Source: an uncultured Bacilli bacterium
GTDB taxonomy: Bacteria; Bacillota_I; Bacilli_A; RF39; UBA660
Reading direction: 5' to 3'
Assembly: GCA_934131175.1 (NCBI GenBank)
Contig: CAKOZD010000019.1
Span: forward strand, 1-28,283
DNA: 28,283 nucleotides
The position numbers were made by a program, and so were the translations under genes. Positions 1 through 7,860 of the stretch are shown in pieces. The stretch's first letter is position 1. Each line of letters begins with the position of its first letter. A model generated the notes under the pieces. It was not told the origin of the DNA and did no database searches. It saw only the letters and a list, made by a program, of their open reading frames with translations.

Positions 1-424
1 CTTTAGATACTTCTGAAAGCATGTACTTTCCGGCGAAAAAAGTGTCTTTTTCAAAATCTTTTTTTGGTACTTTTAAAGCTATATAATTATCATTATAAGC
101 ACTTCTTCCATAGTCTAAAGCAACATTTGCATTACTAGAAAAAGATATACAATTAGTATGTTTATTATAGTTTTTCTTTATATGTTCTGTTATCTCTTCT
201 AAAGAAATTTCACTGTCTTTTGTAAAAATAGTTTCTCCATAGAACTCTCTATCTGTAATTAATCTTTCTATTTTACCTGATTCATCAATTATACTTTTAT
301 TTTTTATTGACTCTACATCAACTTCTTCAAGAGATCTAAAAAAATAATAGTTCTCATTATCACTATAAATATTAAAATTCTCTATATTAAATAAACTTTT
401 TATGTATTCTAAATTATTATTCAT
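1..424 (-). CDS. Partial unknown protein, N-terminal 141 residues (continues beyond left edge)
   Basis: An open frame starts at the ATG complementary to 422-424 and runs without a stop to the window edge, so the C-terminus is missing. A modest AAGGATAAG ribosome site lies upstream. The visible part starts MNNNLEYIKSLFN and is soluble, acidic and Asn-rich, with no signal peptide or membrane segment. Residues around 103-116 read CISFSSNANVALDY. An S-x-S followed by A-x-x-Y resembles the second strand of ADP-ribosyltransferase-fold proteins, but this is only a motif impression and the rest of the protein is unavailable. It follows the terminator of the MATE fusion gene, so it is probably a separate transcript. 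I do not recognise the family and propose no function. Confidence 0.6.
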   Translation of the reverse strand, partial: MNNNLEYIKSLFNIENFNIYSDNENYYFFRSLEEVDVESIKNKSIIDESGKIERLITDREFYGETIFTKDSEISLEEITEHIKKNYNKHTNCISFSSNANVALDYGRSAYNDNYIALKVPKKDFEKDTFFAGKYMLSEVSK

Positions 425-469
425 AAATATCACTTATCCTTATACAAATATTTTATCATAAAATAGCAT

Positions 470-492
470 AGAAAAAGAAGATTTCTCTTCTT
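470..492 (-). terminator. Terminator after MATE-kinase fusion gene
   Basis: Arms AAGAAGA (475-481) and TCTTCTT (486-492) pair around a 4-base loop. On the minus strand they are followed by a T run. The hairpin overlaps the stop codon of the fusion gene. Confidence 0.7.
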
Positions 493-2461
493 ATTTAATA
501 AAATTACATATAATATCTGCAGTCTTTTCAACACCATATTTATCAACATTTATTGATAAATCATAGTTATTTTGATTAGTCCACTCTCTATTAGTATAGA
601 ATTTATAATGTTTTTGTCTTTCTTTATTAATCTTTTTAATTTGTTTTAAAGCATTTTTCTCGTCTAATCCATAATATTTTACTGCTCTTTGTACTTTACT
701 TTCTTCATCACTATATAAGAATACTTTTATTGTATCTTTGTTATCTTTTAAAATATAGTCTGCACATCTACCAACAATAACGCATGACTCTTTCTTAGCA
801 AGTTTTTCTATAACTTTTGTCTCAGCAATAAATAATCTATCATCATTGTTATTTTCGTAACTTGCAGATTTTTTCTTTTCATCTGTCATTTCTACATATT
901 CTTCTGATAAACCAGACTTTTTAGCTGATAGAGATATTATTTCTTTATCATAGAATGGTATTCCTAATTTTTTAGCAACTAAAGAACCAACAAATCTACC
1001 ACCTGATCCATATTCACGAGCTATTGTAATTACTACATGTTTGCCTTTATAAGTGTTTTCTTCTTCATGTTTTTCAGTATATGTATCAGTTTGTTCCTTA
1101 ACACCTAACTTCTTATATTCACTTCTTAATATGAATATAGTTATAATAAAACATAAAGTATCTGCGATACATCCAGCATATAAAACACCATATATTCCTT
1201 TATTTAGTGCGAATGCTAATATAAGTGAAATTGGTATTAATAAAATTATTTGTCTTATAAATGTAACAGCAGTTGATTTAACAACATGTCCTAAAGATTG
1301 TATTACAATACTTGTAGTCATTTCTAATGCATTAAGTGCAATTACTAATAAGAAACTATGACACATAAGTGTTGCGAACTCCATAAATAATTTGTATGAT
1401 GGATCACTTGCTGAAATAAAGATTCCTGCAATTTGTCTTGGGAATAATAAAAATACTAAGTTAAATATTATTCCTACGGTAAAGTTTATTATTAAAACCT
1501 TCTTGATAGTTTCTTTTACTCTTAATTCATTTCCTGCTCCATAGTTAAATCCGATTATTGGTTGAGATCCAATAGAAATTCCTAAAACAGTTGAAATGTA
1601 TAAACTATTTATTTTAGAAATAACTCCATAAACTGATAATGGTATATCTGCACCAAATTTTGTTTTTGCTCCAAGATATGTCATTATATTATTCATAAAT
1701 ATAAATAATACTAGTATTGTTGCTTGTGTTATGAATGAAGAAAGACCTAAAGATAATATTCTAAAGATATCTTTGTCGAGTTTAAAATCTTTCTTTTCTA
1801 ATTTTACTGATTTTATTTTCTTTAAATATAAGATAGCAATTATAAATGAAATTATTTGTCCAATGATAGTTGCTAGGGCTCCTCCTTGAACACCCATATT
1901 AAATCCAAATATAAATATTGGGTCTAATATTATATTTATTATTGCTCCTATTACTAGCATTATCATAGAGTATTTTGGTGAACCATCAGCTCTTATGATA
2001 CTTGATAGTGAAGAATATATTAACATAAATGGTGCTCCAATGATAATTATTCTTCCGTAGTCTACAGCGTACTTGTAAACACTTTTAGTACAACCAAATA
2101 AATATACAAGTTGTGGTAAAAAGATATATGCAATTATACTTACAATGATTGATACAAGTATGGTTAGACTTATTGCTTGTCCTACACTTTTTGCAGCTTC
2201 TTCCTTCTTGTTTTCTCCTAACTTTAGTGATAAGTTAGCTGCTGCTCCATTTCCAATTAATCCAGCAAGAGCATTAAATATTATTACTAATGGAAATATT
2301 ACATTTGTTGCAGCATTTCCAAGAGTTCCAACACCCTTACCAATAAAGATTTGGTCAACAATATTATAAACTGAATTTATTAGCATACTTATAACGCAAG
2401 GTATACTAAATGCAAGTATTAGTTTATTAATTTTGTCTTTTCCTAAATTTAATTCTTTCAT
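491..2461 (-). CDS. MATE-family efflux transporter fused to a C-terminal cytidylate-kinase-like domain
   Basis: The protein is about 656 residues. Residues 1-455 are a MATE (NorM/DinF-type) transporter of about 12 membrane segments. It begins MKELNLGKDKINKLILAFS and has the family segments NSVYNIVDQIFIGKGVG and IGNGAAANLSLKLGE. After a charged linker, residues ~478-656 form a kinase-like domain of the AAA_26/Cytidylate_kin2 type, with a glycine-rich loop (TIAREYGSGGRFVG), YDKEII, VIVGRCADYIL and a C-terminal NYDLSINVDKYG. MATE proteins export cationic compounds using Na+ or H+ gradients and are normally about 450 residues, so the extra 200 are the fusion. An upstream ATG at 2482 exists, but the ATG at 2461 has the GGGAG site. 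The same two domains occur as separate genes at 20778..22722. The substrate is not predictable. Confidence 0.93.
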   Translation of the reverse strand: MKELNLGKDKINKLILAFSIPCVISMLINSVYNIVDQIFIGKGVGTLGNAATNVIFPLVIIFNALAGLIGNGAAANLSLKLGENKKEEAAKSVGQAISLTILVSIIVSIIAYIFLPQLVYLFGCTKSVYKYAVDYGRIIIIGAPFMLIYSSLSSIIRADGSPKYSMIMLVIGAIINIILDPIFIFGFNMGVQGGALATIIGQIISFIIAILYLKKIKSVKLEKKDFKLDKDIFRILSLGLSSFITQATILVLFIFMNNIMTYLGAKTKFGADIPLSVYGVISKINSLYISTVLGISIGSQPIIGFNYGAGNELRVKETIKKVLIINFTVGIIFNLVFLLFPRQIAGIFISASDPSYKLFMEFATLMCHSFLLVIALNALEMTTSIVIQSLGHVVKSTAVTFIRQIILLIPISLILAFALNKGIYGVLYAGCIADTLCFIITIFILRSEYKKLGVKEQTDTYTEKHEEENTYKGKHVVITIAREYGSGGRFVGSLVAKKLGIPFYDKEIISLSAKKSGLSEEYVEMTDEKKKSASYENNNDDRLFIAETKVIEKLAKKESCVIVGRCADYILKDNKDTIKVFLYSDEESKVQRAVKYYGLDEKNALKQIKKINKERQKHYKFYTNREWTNQNNYDLSINVDKYGVEKTADIICNFIK

Positions 2462-2482
2462 ACTACTCCCTTCTTTTCTCAT

Positions 2483-2517
2483 AAAAAAAATAACATATCA
2501 AAGATAATACGTTATTT
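2483..2517 (-). terminator. Terminator-like hairpin between upstream gene/promoter and the MATE-kinase start
   Basis: Arms 2488-2498 and 2507-2517 form an 11-bp stem with one G-U pair, and a run of eight T follows on the minus strand. It lies 22 bases upstream of the chosen start (2461) and downstream of a good promoter (2534-2562). It could therefore attenuate the fusion gene, or simply end the transcript of the gene at 2579..3604. Confidence 0.6.
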
Positions 2518-2533
2518 CTTTTGATGCTTGTTA

Positions 2534-2562
2534 ATTGTAGCACAAATAATTTTTTTGTGTAA
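2534..2562 (-). promoter_or_regulatory. Promoter for MATE-kinase fusion gene
   Basis: On the minus strand TTACAC (2557-2562), a 17-bp spacer and TACAAT (2534-2539) fit a sigma-A promoter. It starts just after the stop codon of the upstream gene. Arms CACAAA and TTTGTG also form a small hairpin across the spacer. Confidence 0.55.
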
Positions 2563-2578
2563 GCATTTTTTACAAAAT

Positions 2579-3604
2579 TTATTGATTTTGATTATTATTT
2601 TGATTTTCTTCTTGATTTTTATTTGCTTCTTGCTGTTTCTTTGCTTCTTCTAATGCTTTCTTTTGTAATTCTTCCTGTTCTTTTTTCTTATCAATTTTAT
2701 TAAATTTTAATCCTTTTTCTGCTAGTTCATCTAATGTTAATATTTTATAGTCTAGTATTGTTTTTAACGGAGTACTTGTTGCGGCTTTTCCTCTAACTTC
2801 AGGAGTAGTTATTGAAATTCTATCAAGTGTTGGTACATCAAACTCATATCTATATGTCTCATTTTCATAGAATACTTCTTTTGTGTCTTCTCCTTCTGTT
2901 TTTTCTGTGTTTTCTGCTGGTGTTTCTTCAATTTCATAAATAAACTTGAAGTCATCGTCTTTATATGTACAGAAATCTTGTTGCATTAAGGCTCCTGCTG
3001 GCGCAAAATACACATCATTTATATTTTGTTTATTACAACGATACATTGTAAGACCATTATTAGATAAATTATATAAATCTTCATACATAAGTGTTGTCTT
3101 ATCAGCATTTATTCCGGTGTATGCTAATTTATAATCAATATTTTTTAAAATATTTTTATCTTTTGGAAGTAAATCTTTTAAATCTTTTGTTTTATTATTT
3201 TCTTCTACCTTAATATCATTTAAACAATATGTATATACTTTTACATTTAAGTCTGCATAATATAATTTTGATTGTTCTGTACAATCTTTTATCTCTTTTG
3301 TTTTTATTAAAAAGTCTCTTTCTTGTTTTTTAAATTGTTTTGGAACGTTTATTTTTTGATTTAGAACAGTGTATTCTATATTACTTGAATCTACAAGTGA
3401 TTCATTAGTTGAAACTTTTACTTTTCTTGATGCTTGATAAAATAGACCTCTATAACTTTGTATTCTTGTTTTTTCATCAAATTTACTTATATTAAATATT
3501 GGTGCTAAACCAGAATTCATTCTTAAATAATCAAGACCTGCAGTTAATACTCCAAATAATGTAAATATTATTAGAAAATTTCTAATCTTTTTTAAAAAAT
3601 TCAT
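2579..3604 (-). CDS. Unknown membrane-anchored protein with Gln/Asn-rich tail
   Basis: The protein has 341 residues. Residues ~9-28 (FLIIFTLFGVLTAGLDYLRM) form one N-terminal membrane segment, so the rest is probably extracytoplasmic. A conserved-looking segment follows (residues 31-62, including PIFNISKFDEKTRIQSY and GLFYQASR). Several cysteines lie in the middle (QSKLYYADLNVKVYTYC, YRCNKQN, MQQDFCTYKDDD). The last ~40 residues are low-complexity, first KKKEQEELQKKALEEA then N/Q repeats. The start has an AGAGGG ribosome site 8 bases upstream. It stands alone between its own promoter and the MATE-kinase gene, upstream of which it is transcribed. I do not recognise the family. Confidence 0.8.
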   Translation of the reverse strand: MNFLKKIRNFLIIFTLFGVLTAGLDYLRMNSGLAPIFNISKFDEKTRIQSYRGLFYQASRKVKVSTNESLVDSSNIEYTVLNQKINVPKQFKKQERDFLIKTKEIKDCTEQSKLYYADLNVKVYTYCLNDIKVEENNKTKDLKDLLPKDKNILKNIDYKLAYTGINADKTTLMYEDLYNLSNNGLTMYRCNKQNINDVYFAPAGALMQQDFCTYKDDDFKFIYEIEETPAENTEKTEGEDTKEVFYENETYRYEFDVPTLDRISITTPEVRGKAATSTPLKTILDYKILTLDELAEKGLKFNKIDKKKEQEELQKKALEEAKKQQEANKNQEENQNNNQNQ

Positions 3605-3631
3605 TTTACATACCCTCTTTATTATAAGTTA

Positions 3632-3640
3632 ATTATAACA
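3632..3640 (-). promoter_or_regulatory. Extended -10 promoter for the gene at 2579..3604
   Basis: TATAAT preceded by TGT (a TGn extended -10) lies 28 bases before the start codon. A second TATAAT lies just downstream. No clear -35 is visible. Confidence 0.5.
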
Positions 3641-3665
3641 TCTGTTTTTATTTTTTGTCTATATA

Positions 3666-3702
3666 TGAAAAAAATAAAGACTATAAAATAAATAGTCTTT
3701 TA
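3666..3702 (-). terminator. Terminator of the trxBA operon
   Basis: A 9-bp perfect stem, AAAGACTAT (3676-3684) with ATAGTCTTT (3692-3700), has a 7-base loop and a T-rich tail on the minus strand just after the trxA stop. Confidence 0.85.
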
Positions 3703-3715
3703 ATGTTTAAAATTA

Positions 3716-4021
3716 TTAATCATTTAACATTTCTTCTAATTCATCTTTTTGTTTTAGACCAACTGATTTTGTAACTAATTTTCCATCTTTAAATAGAAGA
3801 AGTGCTGGTATTGACATTATTCCATATTCTTTACAAATGCTTTCTGCATCATCTACGTCTAATTTATAAAATATTGTATCTTCTCTTTCGCCTGCTAAAT
3901 CATCAATTATAGGTGATAACATTCTACATGGACCACACCATGTTGCGTAACAATCTACTAAAACTTTTCCTTCTTTTGTTTTTTCTTTGAATTCATTTTC
4001 TTTTATTTCTATTACTTCCAT
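3716..4021 (-). CDS. trxA: Thioredoxin
   Basis: This is a 101-residue protein of the size usual for thioredoxin. The redox motif W28-C-G-P-C32 is intact, and the cis-proline loop is present as MSIPALLLF near residue 73. It is a cytoplasmic protein disulfide reductase that supplies electrons to targets such as ribonucleotide reductase and peroxidases, and it is recycled by thioredoxin reductase. The gene starts one base after the trxB stop, so the two form an operon with probable translational coupling, and a strong terminator follows. Cys24, just before the active site, is extra relative to many thioredoxins. Confidence 0.97.
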   Translation of the reverse strand: MEVIEIKENEFKEKTKEGKVLVDCYATWCGPCRMLSPIIDDLAGEREDTIFYKLDVDDAESICKEYGIMSIPALLLFKDGKLVTKSVGLKQKDELEEMLND

Positions 4022-4022
4022 A

Positions 4023-4916
4023 TTAATTCTCCATTTCTTTTATTATTTCTGTTGTAGCTATTGCTCCATCTGCTGTTGCAGTTGCTAATTGTCTTAATGT
4101 TTTTACTCTAGTGTCTCCTGCAACATATATGTTATTTGTTTTGGTTTTTAAATTTTGATTTGCTATTATATATCCATTTTCATCTAAATCAGTAATATTT
4201 TTAAATCTATTATTATCAGGAATATTTCCAATAGCAATAAATAATCCATCTATTTCTAGTTTATTTATATTATTTCTATTATCAGTTATTTCTATACTAT
4301 TTAAAATTTCTTCTCCAATAATTTTTGTTATATTTGAGTTTAATATTAATTCTATATTACTTTTTTCTTTTACGTCACTAATTAATTTTTTTTCTCCTCT
4401 AAACTTGTCTCTTCTATGAATTAAATATACTTTACTAGCGATATTTGATAAGTATAGAGCATCCTCTAAAGCAGTGTTTCCTCCACCTACTACAGCAACT
4501 TTTTTATTTTTATAGAAATTGCCATCACATGTTGCACAATAAGAAATTCCACTACCTAGTAATCTATCCTCGTTTTCTAAGTTTAGTTTTCTCTTTTTTA
4601 AACCTGTTGCGATAATGATACTTTTTCCTTTATAAGTATTTTTTCTTGTTATTACTTCTTTTTTATCAGTTACTTCAAGGACTTCTTCATATTTTAATAC
4701 AACACCAAGACTTTTTATTTGATTATATAGATTTGTTGCAAAATCATATCCTGAAATATTAGGAAGTGCTGGGTAATTTTCAATGTTACTTGCATTAATT
4801 ATTTGACCACCGAAGCAGCCTTTTTCTAATAAAAGTACTTTTTTATTTGCACGTAATGCATATAATGCTGCACTCATACCGCTTGGCCCTGCTCCAATAA
4901 TTATTATATCGTACAT
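4023..4916 (-). CDS. trxB: Thioredoxin reductase (NADPH, FAD flavoprotein)
   Basis: The protein has 297 residues, slightly short for low-molecular-weight thioredoxin reductase (about 305-320). The FAD-binding GAGPSG is at residues 8-13. The redox-active C127-A-T-C130 lies in the usual ISYCATCDG context. The NADPH-binding VVGGGNTALEDA begins near 142, and the C-terminal FAD motif AGDTR, followed by RQLATATADGAIA, is near 266-283. It transfers electrons from NADPH to TrxA, which is encoded directly downstream. The start has a GAAGGTG ribosome site. A promoter upstream uses part of the preceding terminator stem as its -35. Confidence 0.97.
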   Translation of the reverse strand: MYDIIIIGAGPSGMSAALYALRANKKVLLLEKGCFGGQIINASNIENYPALPNISGYDFATNLYNQIKSLGVVLKYEEVLEVTDKKEVITRKNTYKGKSIIIATGLKKRKLNLENEDRLLGSGISYCATCDGNFYKNKKVAVVGGGNTALEDALYLSNIASKVYLIHRRDKFRGEKKLISDVKEKSNIELILNSNITKIIGEEILNSIEITDNRNNINKLEIDGLFIAIGNIPDNNRFKNITDLDENGYIIANQNLKTKTNNIYVAGDTRVKTLRQLATATADGAIATTEIIKEMEN

Positions 4917-4940
4917 AATTCACCTTCTTTGCATAATTAG

Positions 4941-4969
4941 ATTTTACGAAATTATTAAAAAAATGACAA
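4941..4969 (-). promoter_or_regulatory. Promoter of trxBA
   Basis: TTGTCA (4964-4969), 17 bp, then TAAAAT (4941-4946) on the minus strand. The -35 is embedded in the 3' arm of the preceding gene's terminator. Confidence 0.65.
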
Positions 4970-4986
4970 GTTTTATTTGTCATTTT
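4952..4986 (-). terminator. Terminator of the gene at 4990..5289
   Basis: A 10-bp perfect stem, AAAATGACAA (4960-4969) with TTGTCATTTT (4977-4986), followed by a T run on the minus strand. Confidence 0.85.
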
Positions 4987-4989
4987 CTA

Positions 4990-5289
4990 TTATTTAGATA
5001 CTTTTATTTCTTCTGTTTCTTTTGGTTTTAAACTTCTTAATTTAATCATTAGCTTATTATTTATTTCAGTAGTTATAATTAATTTCCATTCTAAGCCGAC
5101 TGCTTTTTTCTTAGCCTCATCTGCTTTATCTACAGATTCTTGAAATTTTTTATAAGAAGCACCTAATTTTTTTATTTCTTCTTTATCTGTTGTTTCAGTA
5201 ATAGCTTGAGTGTAATACTTATCAATTTCATCAACTATTTTTTTATATTGTTCTTCTGCTGAAAATAACATCATTAATCTATTATTCAT
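4990..5289 (-). CDS. Small helical protein of unknown function
   Basis: The frame extends upstream to 5325, but the ATG at 5289 (MNNRLMMLFSAEEQYKK) is the likely start. It has an AAAGGGGG ribosome site, and the promoter lies at 5314-5342, inside the longer frame. The product is 99 residues, highly charged, and predicted almost entirely helical, with a coiled-coil-like central part (EEIKKLGASYKKFQESVDKADEAKKKA). It has no signal peptide or membrane segment. It is a single-gene unit with its own promoter and terminator, lying between the wall-protein operon and trxBA. I do not recognise a family. Confidence 0.7.
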   Translation of the reverse strand: MNNRLMMLFSAEEQYKKIVDEIDKYYTQAITETTDKEEIKKLGASYKKFQESVDKADEAKKKAVGLEWKLIITTEINNKLMIKLRSLKPKETEEIKVSK

Positions 5290-5313
5290 ACCTTTTCCCC
5301 CTTTGACCGCTAT

Positions 5314-5342
5314 ATTATAGCACAATACTCATATAAAGTAAA
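5314..5342 (-). promoter_or_regulatory. Promoter of the small helical protein gene
   Basis: TTTACT (5337-5342), 17 bp, TATAAT (5314-5319). TGC precedes the -10, giving an extended -10. Confidence 0.6.
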
Positions 5343-5374
5343 CTTATTTTACTTATTTTTACTATAAATCGGCT

Positions 5375-6718
5375 TTATCTTTTAGAAAGCTCAACTACTT
5401 TTTTCCATAAAAGAGGTCCGACAATACCATTTATTTCAAAATCATAATCTTTTTGAAGTTTTTTTACTGAACGTTCTGTTAAATCATCAAATATTCCATT
5501 TACTCTAACACCTGGAATTGATTTATCATATCTACATATTTTTAATAAGAACTTTTGAAATCTTTTTATATCATCTCCTGTCATTCCTTTAGTTAAAAAG
5601 TAATCTGGATATAATTCACTTATGAAATCTTTAAATTCATTTGGTACATATTTTAATATTTTATTATATATATCAATTAATGTTTTAAAGTCATTGTAAG
5701 TAAATTCTCCAGTAACTGGAAGATCATATTTCTTTTGAAATGCTTTTACCATTGTTACAGTATTTTCTGAATATATCGAGTTTGTTTGAAGTCTTGGAAC
5801 ATCAGGGTCCATGAATGCAAGTGCATCTAAAAAGTAATGAATATACTCAACATCAATTCCAGTTGATCCTAGTGATAATTTATCTGAGTATAAAAGTGTT
5901 GCTTCATCCTCAGTTAAACCTTCTGATGACAATTCACCTAATTTTTTGACACTATTATAAATGTATTTTATTTTGTACCAAGTGGCTTTGTTTACTACTC
6001 CTGTTACATTTAGTGAAAATATCTCTTGAAATTTTTTTACAGCATCTTCTACTTCTGTTGTATATATTCCTAATGTATCTGTTATTTGTGGTATAGCTGG
6101 GTAGTTATATCTGATTCGCTTTAGATCCCTTTCTATTAATAATACAGGATTTCCAAAACTACCAAGACCTACATCATAACCCGGATATCCTAATATTCCA
6201 TCTCCTACTTCAGCATCATATTTAATTGATATATCATTTCCATAATAATACTTTAATATTTGAAGAGGTGTTTTTCCTTGATTTGAAAGAGATACTGTTC
6301 CCCACTGAGATAACCCATTACATGTAGTTTTTCTCCCATCACAGTAACTTGTAAAATACGGTTGAATACTATCACCTTTCATGACGTAATTGTTGAATAT
6401 TTCTTGAACTATATTATCAATATTTTCATATGTTGATCTGTTTTCTGTATAGGTTTGGTCGTATGCTGGAAGAGATGTAATATCAAAATTATATCCTTTA
6501 GATTTATACCATTCGTTATAGAGCCTATTCATTGTAAATGAAATAATTGCATAAATATTTGCGATTAAAGCATTTCTTGGCCAAGTTGGATATAACTCAC
6601 TTGCTGCTACATTTGAAATGTAACTTGTAAATGGTATAGTTATGTCTCTTGCACTTGCATTTGGAGCACCTAAATGGACTACTATCATATTTGGAACGAT
6701 AGGATATCTAACTGCCAT
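5375..6718 (-). CDS. SpoIID-like protein with peptidoglycan-binding repeats
   Basis: The frame is open from 6778, but the ATG at 6718 (MAVRYPIVPNMIVVHLG) follows an AAAGGA site and is preferred. It gives 447 residues and an 11-base overlap with the upstream gene. Residues ~15-175 resemble the SpoIID/LytB domain seen in clostridial spore or wall proteins, with YISNVAASELYPTWP, NALIANIYAIISF, YFTSYCDGRKTTCNGLSQWG and PLQILKYYYGNDI. Three PG_binding_1-type repeats follow (about 205-262, 285-350, 375-445), each with the pattern G..T...VK.FQ followed by G.....TW or similar. SpoIID proteins are lytic transglycosylases acting on denuded glycan. No signal peptide is visible, which suggests a mother-cell, spore-coat or otherwise non-secreted location. 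It is the last gene of the LysM operon. Confidence 0.85.
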   Translation of the reverse strand: MAVRYPIVPNMIVVHLGAPNASARDITIPFTSYISNVAASELYPTWPRNALIANIYAIISFTMNRLYNEWYKSKGYNFDITSLPAYDQTYTENRSTYENIDNIVQEIFNNYVMKGDSIQPYFTSYCDGRKTTCNGLSQWGTVSLSNQGKTPLQILKYYYGNDISIKYDAEVGDGILGYPGYDVGLGSFGNPVLLIERDLKRIRYNYPAIPQITDTLGIYTTEVEDAVKKFQEIFSLNVTGVVNKATWYKIKYIYNSVKKLGELSSEGLTEDEATLLYSDKLSLGSTGIDVEYIHYFLDALAFMDPDVPRLQTNSIYSENTVTMVKAFQKKYDLPVTGEFTYNDFKTLIDIYNKILKYVPNEFKDFISELYPDYFLTKGMTGDDIKRFQKFLLKICRYDKSIPGVRVNGIFDDLTERSVKKLQKDYDFEINGIVGPLLWKKVVELSKR

Positions 6719-7115
6719 AATATATCCTTTCATTAGAAGGAATAATATTAATATTTTGAACAACACAAATTCCATCATACATGTTTACTGTGTAAGTGTA
6801 TTCTCTATTATTATAAACTGCTGTTATTTTATATGTTGTAGTTTTAGGAGCTACTAAGTCATCTTTTTCTTTAGGTGGTGTTGGTAGCGATATTTTTCCA
6901 ATGATTCCAGAAATATTTGTTACTCCTTCATAAAAAGTTACATTATAATTTTCTATTTCTTTACTAACAACTACTTTTAAATTTGTAATCGGAAGAGCTT
7001 GATTAGCAAATGATGCTCTTATATTTAAATTTCCTCTTCCTGTATTTTCATTCATAAAGTTTTTATAGACAGTTGTTGTAATAAAATTACTGTCTGTTAT
7101 ATTTACATTATTCAT
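6708..7115 (-). CDS. Small beta-rich domain protein (carboxypeptidase-regulatory/Ig-like) of the SpoIID module
   Basis: The protein has 135 residues with no signal peptide. Alternating hydrophobic strands (NLNIRASFANQALPITNLKVVVS, TTTYKITAVYNNREYTYTVNMYDGICVVQNINIIP) resemble the CnaB/carboxypeptidase-regulatory-like beta-sandwich that precedes SpoIID-type proteins in clostridia. The Pro-rich stretch SLPTPPKEK sits where a substituent loop would be. The gene starts 8 bases after the LysM gene, and its last codons overlap the start of the SpoIID gene by 11 bases, so the three products are probably made together. The fold assignment is inference from pattern. A scaffold or adaptor role is likely, but no catalytic residues are visible. 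Confidence 0.7.
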   Translation of the reverse strand: MNNVNITDSNFITTTVYKNFMNENTGRGNLNIRASFANQALPITNLKVVVSKEIENYNVTFYEGVTNISGIIGKISLPTPPKEKDDLVAPKTTTYKITAVYNNREYTYTVNMYDGICVVQNINIIPSNERIYYGS

Positions 7116-7123
7116 TTAATCTC

Positions 7124-7795
7124 CTATATTTTTAATATTTGTCCAATACTTAGACTACTGGACTTTAAATTATTATTTTTCATTATTGTAGACACGTCAG
7201 TATTATATTTTTTAGCTATTGAATATAATGAGTCTCCTTTTTTTACAATGTATTCAATATTTTTGTCAGAGTCTTCATCTCCAAAACATTCTTCAACTAC
7301 TGAGTCTTCTTTTGTTCTTATTTTTAGATTTTGACCAATACTTAACAAATTATTTTTCAAAGCATTGTCTTTAATAATAGTATCTGTTGTAATACCGTAT
7401 TTTTTAGCGATGCTATATAGTGAGTCTCCTTTTTTTACTGTGTAATTAATATATGTTGGTAAGTCTGCACTGGCGTCATCTACATAATTTTCTGGTATTT
7501 TTAATACTTGTCCAATACTTAATGTGTTAGATTTTAAATTGTTTAATTTTTGGATTTCTTGAACTGTTGTTTTATATACCCTTGCAATTGCATATAAAGA
7601 GTCACCTTTCTTTACTGTATAATTTATGGTAGAGTCTGGGTTTGTTCCTGAGTTTTGTGATATTTTTAATACTTGTCCAATTTGTAAATTATTATCTTTT
7701 AAGTTATTTAAATTCTTTAAATCTACAACAGATACACCAAATTGATTGCTTATTCCATACAGAGTATCACCTTTTTTTACTGTATAAGTCTGCAT
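7124..7795 (-). CDS. Protein made of four LysM domains
   Basis: The 223-residue protein is almost entirely four LysM repeats of about 45 residues (approximately 1-45, 57-101, 115-159, 179-223). Each begins with YTVKKGDSLY or a close variant and ends SIGQVLKI or similar. LysM binds N-acetylglucosamine in peptidoglycan or spore cortex. There is no signal peptide and no enzymatic domain, so a cortex or coat binding role is plausible, as in the SafA/SpoVID-type proteins; that is inference. It is the first gene of an operon with the beta-rich protein and the SpoIID-like protein. The start is preceded by a GAGGTG ribosome site. The repeats are similar enough at the protein level to suggest internal duplication. 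Confidence 0.92.
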   Translation of the reverse strand: MQTYTVKKGDTLYGISNQFGVSVVDLKNLNNLKDNNLQIGQVLKISQNSGTNPDSTINYTVKKGDSLYAIARVYKTTVQEIQKLNNLKSNTLSIGQVLKIPENYVDDASADLPTYINYTVKKGDSLYSIAKKYGITTDTIIKDNALKNNLLSIGQNLKIRTKEDSVVEECFGDEDSDKNIEYIVKKGDSLYSIAKKYNTDVSTIMKNNNLKSSSLSIGQILKI

Positions 7796-7827
7796 AATTC
7801 ACCTCATTAAATGATATTCTTAAATGT

Positions 7828-7860
7828 AAAAAAAAATAACTTCAAAATGAAGCTATCTTT
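7828..7860 (-). terminator. Terminator of the kinase-like/mTERF-like pair
   Basis: A 9-bp stem with two G-U pairs (arms around 7835-7843 and 7849-7857) is followed by nine T on the minus strand. It overlaps the stop codon of the gene at 7853. Confidence 0.75.

Noticed and set aside
1053..1361. Plus-strand open frames, including those near 1053-1361, 2145-2369, 2946-3134 and 20764-20997
   Set aside because: They lie inside strong minus-strand genes, have no ribosome sites and low-complexity products, and are explained by the AT-rich codon usage of the opposite strand.
7124..7795. Repeat DNA or CRISPR-like array at the LysM gene
   Set aside because: The regular spacing comes from four protein repeats in a coding frame, with no constant DNA repeats and no cas genes.
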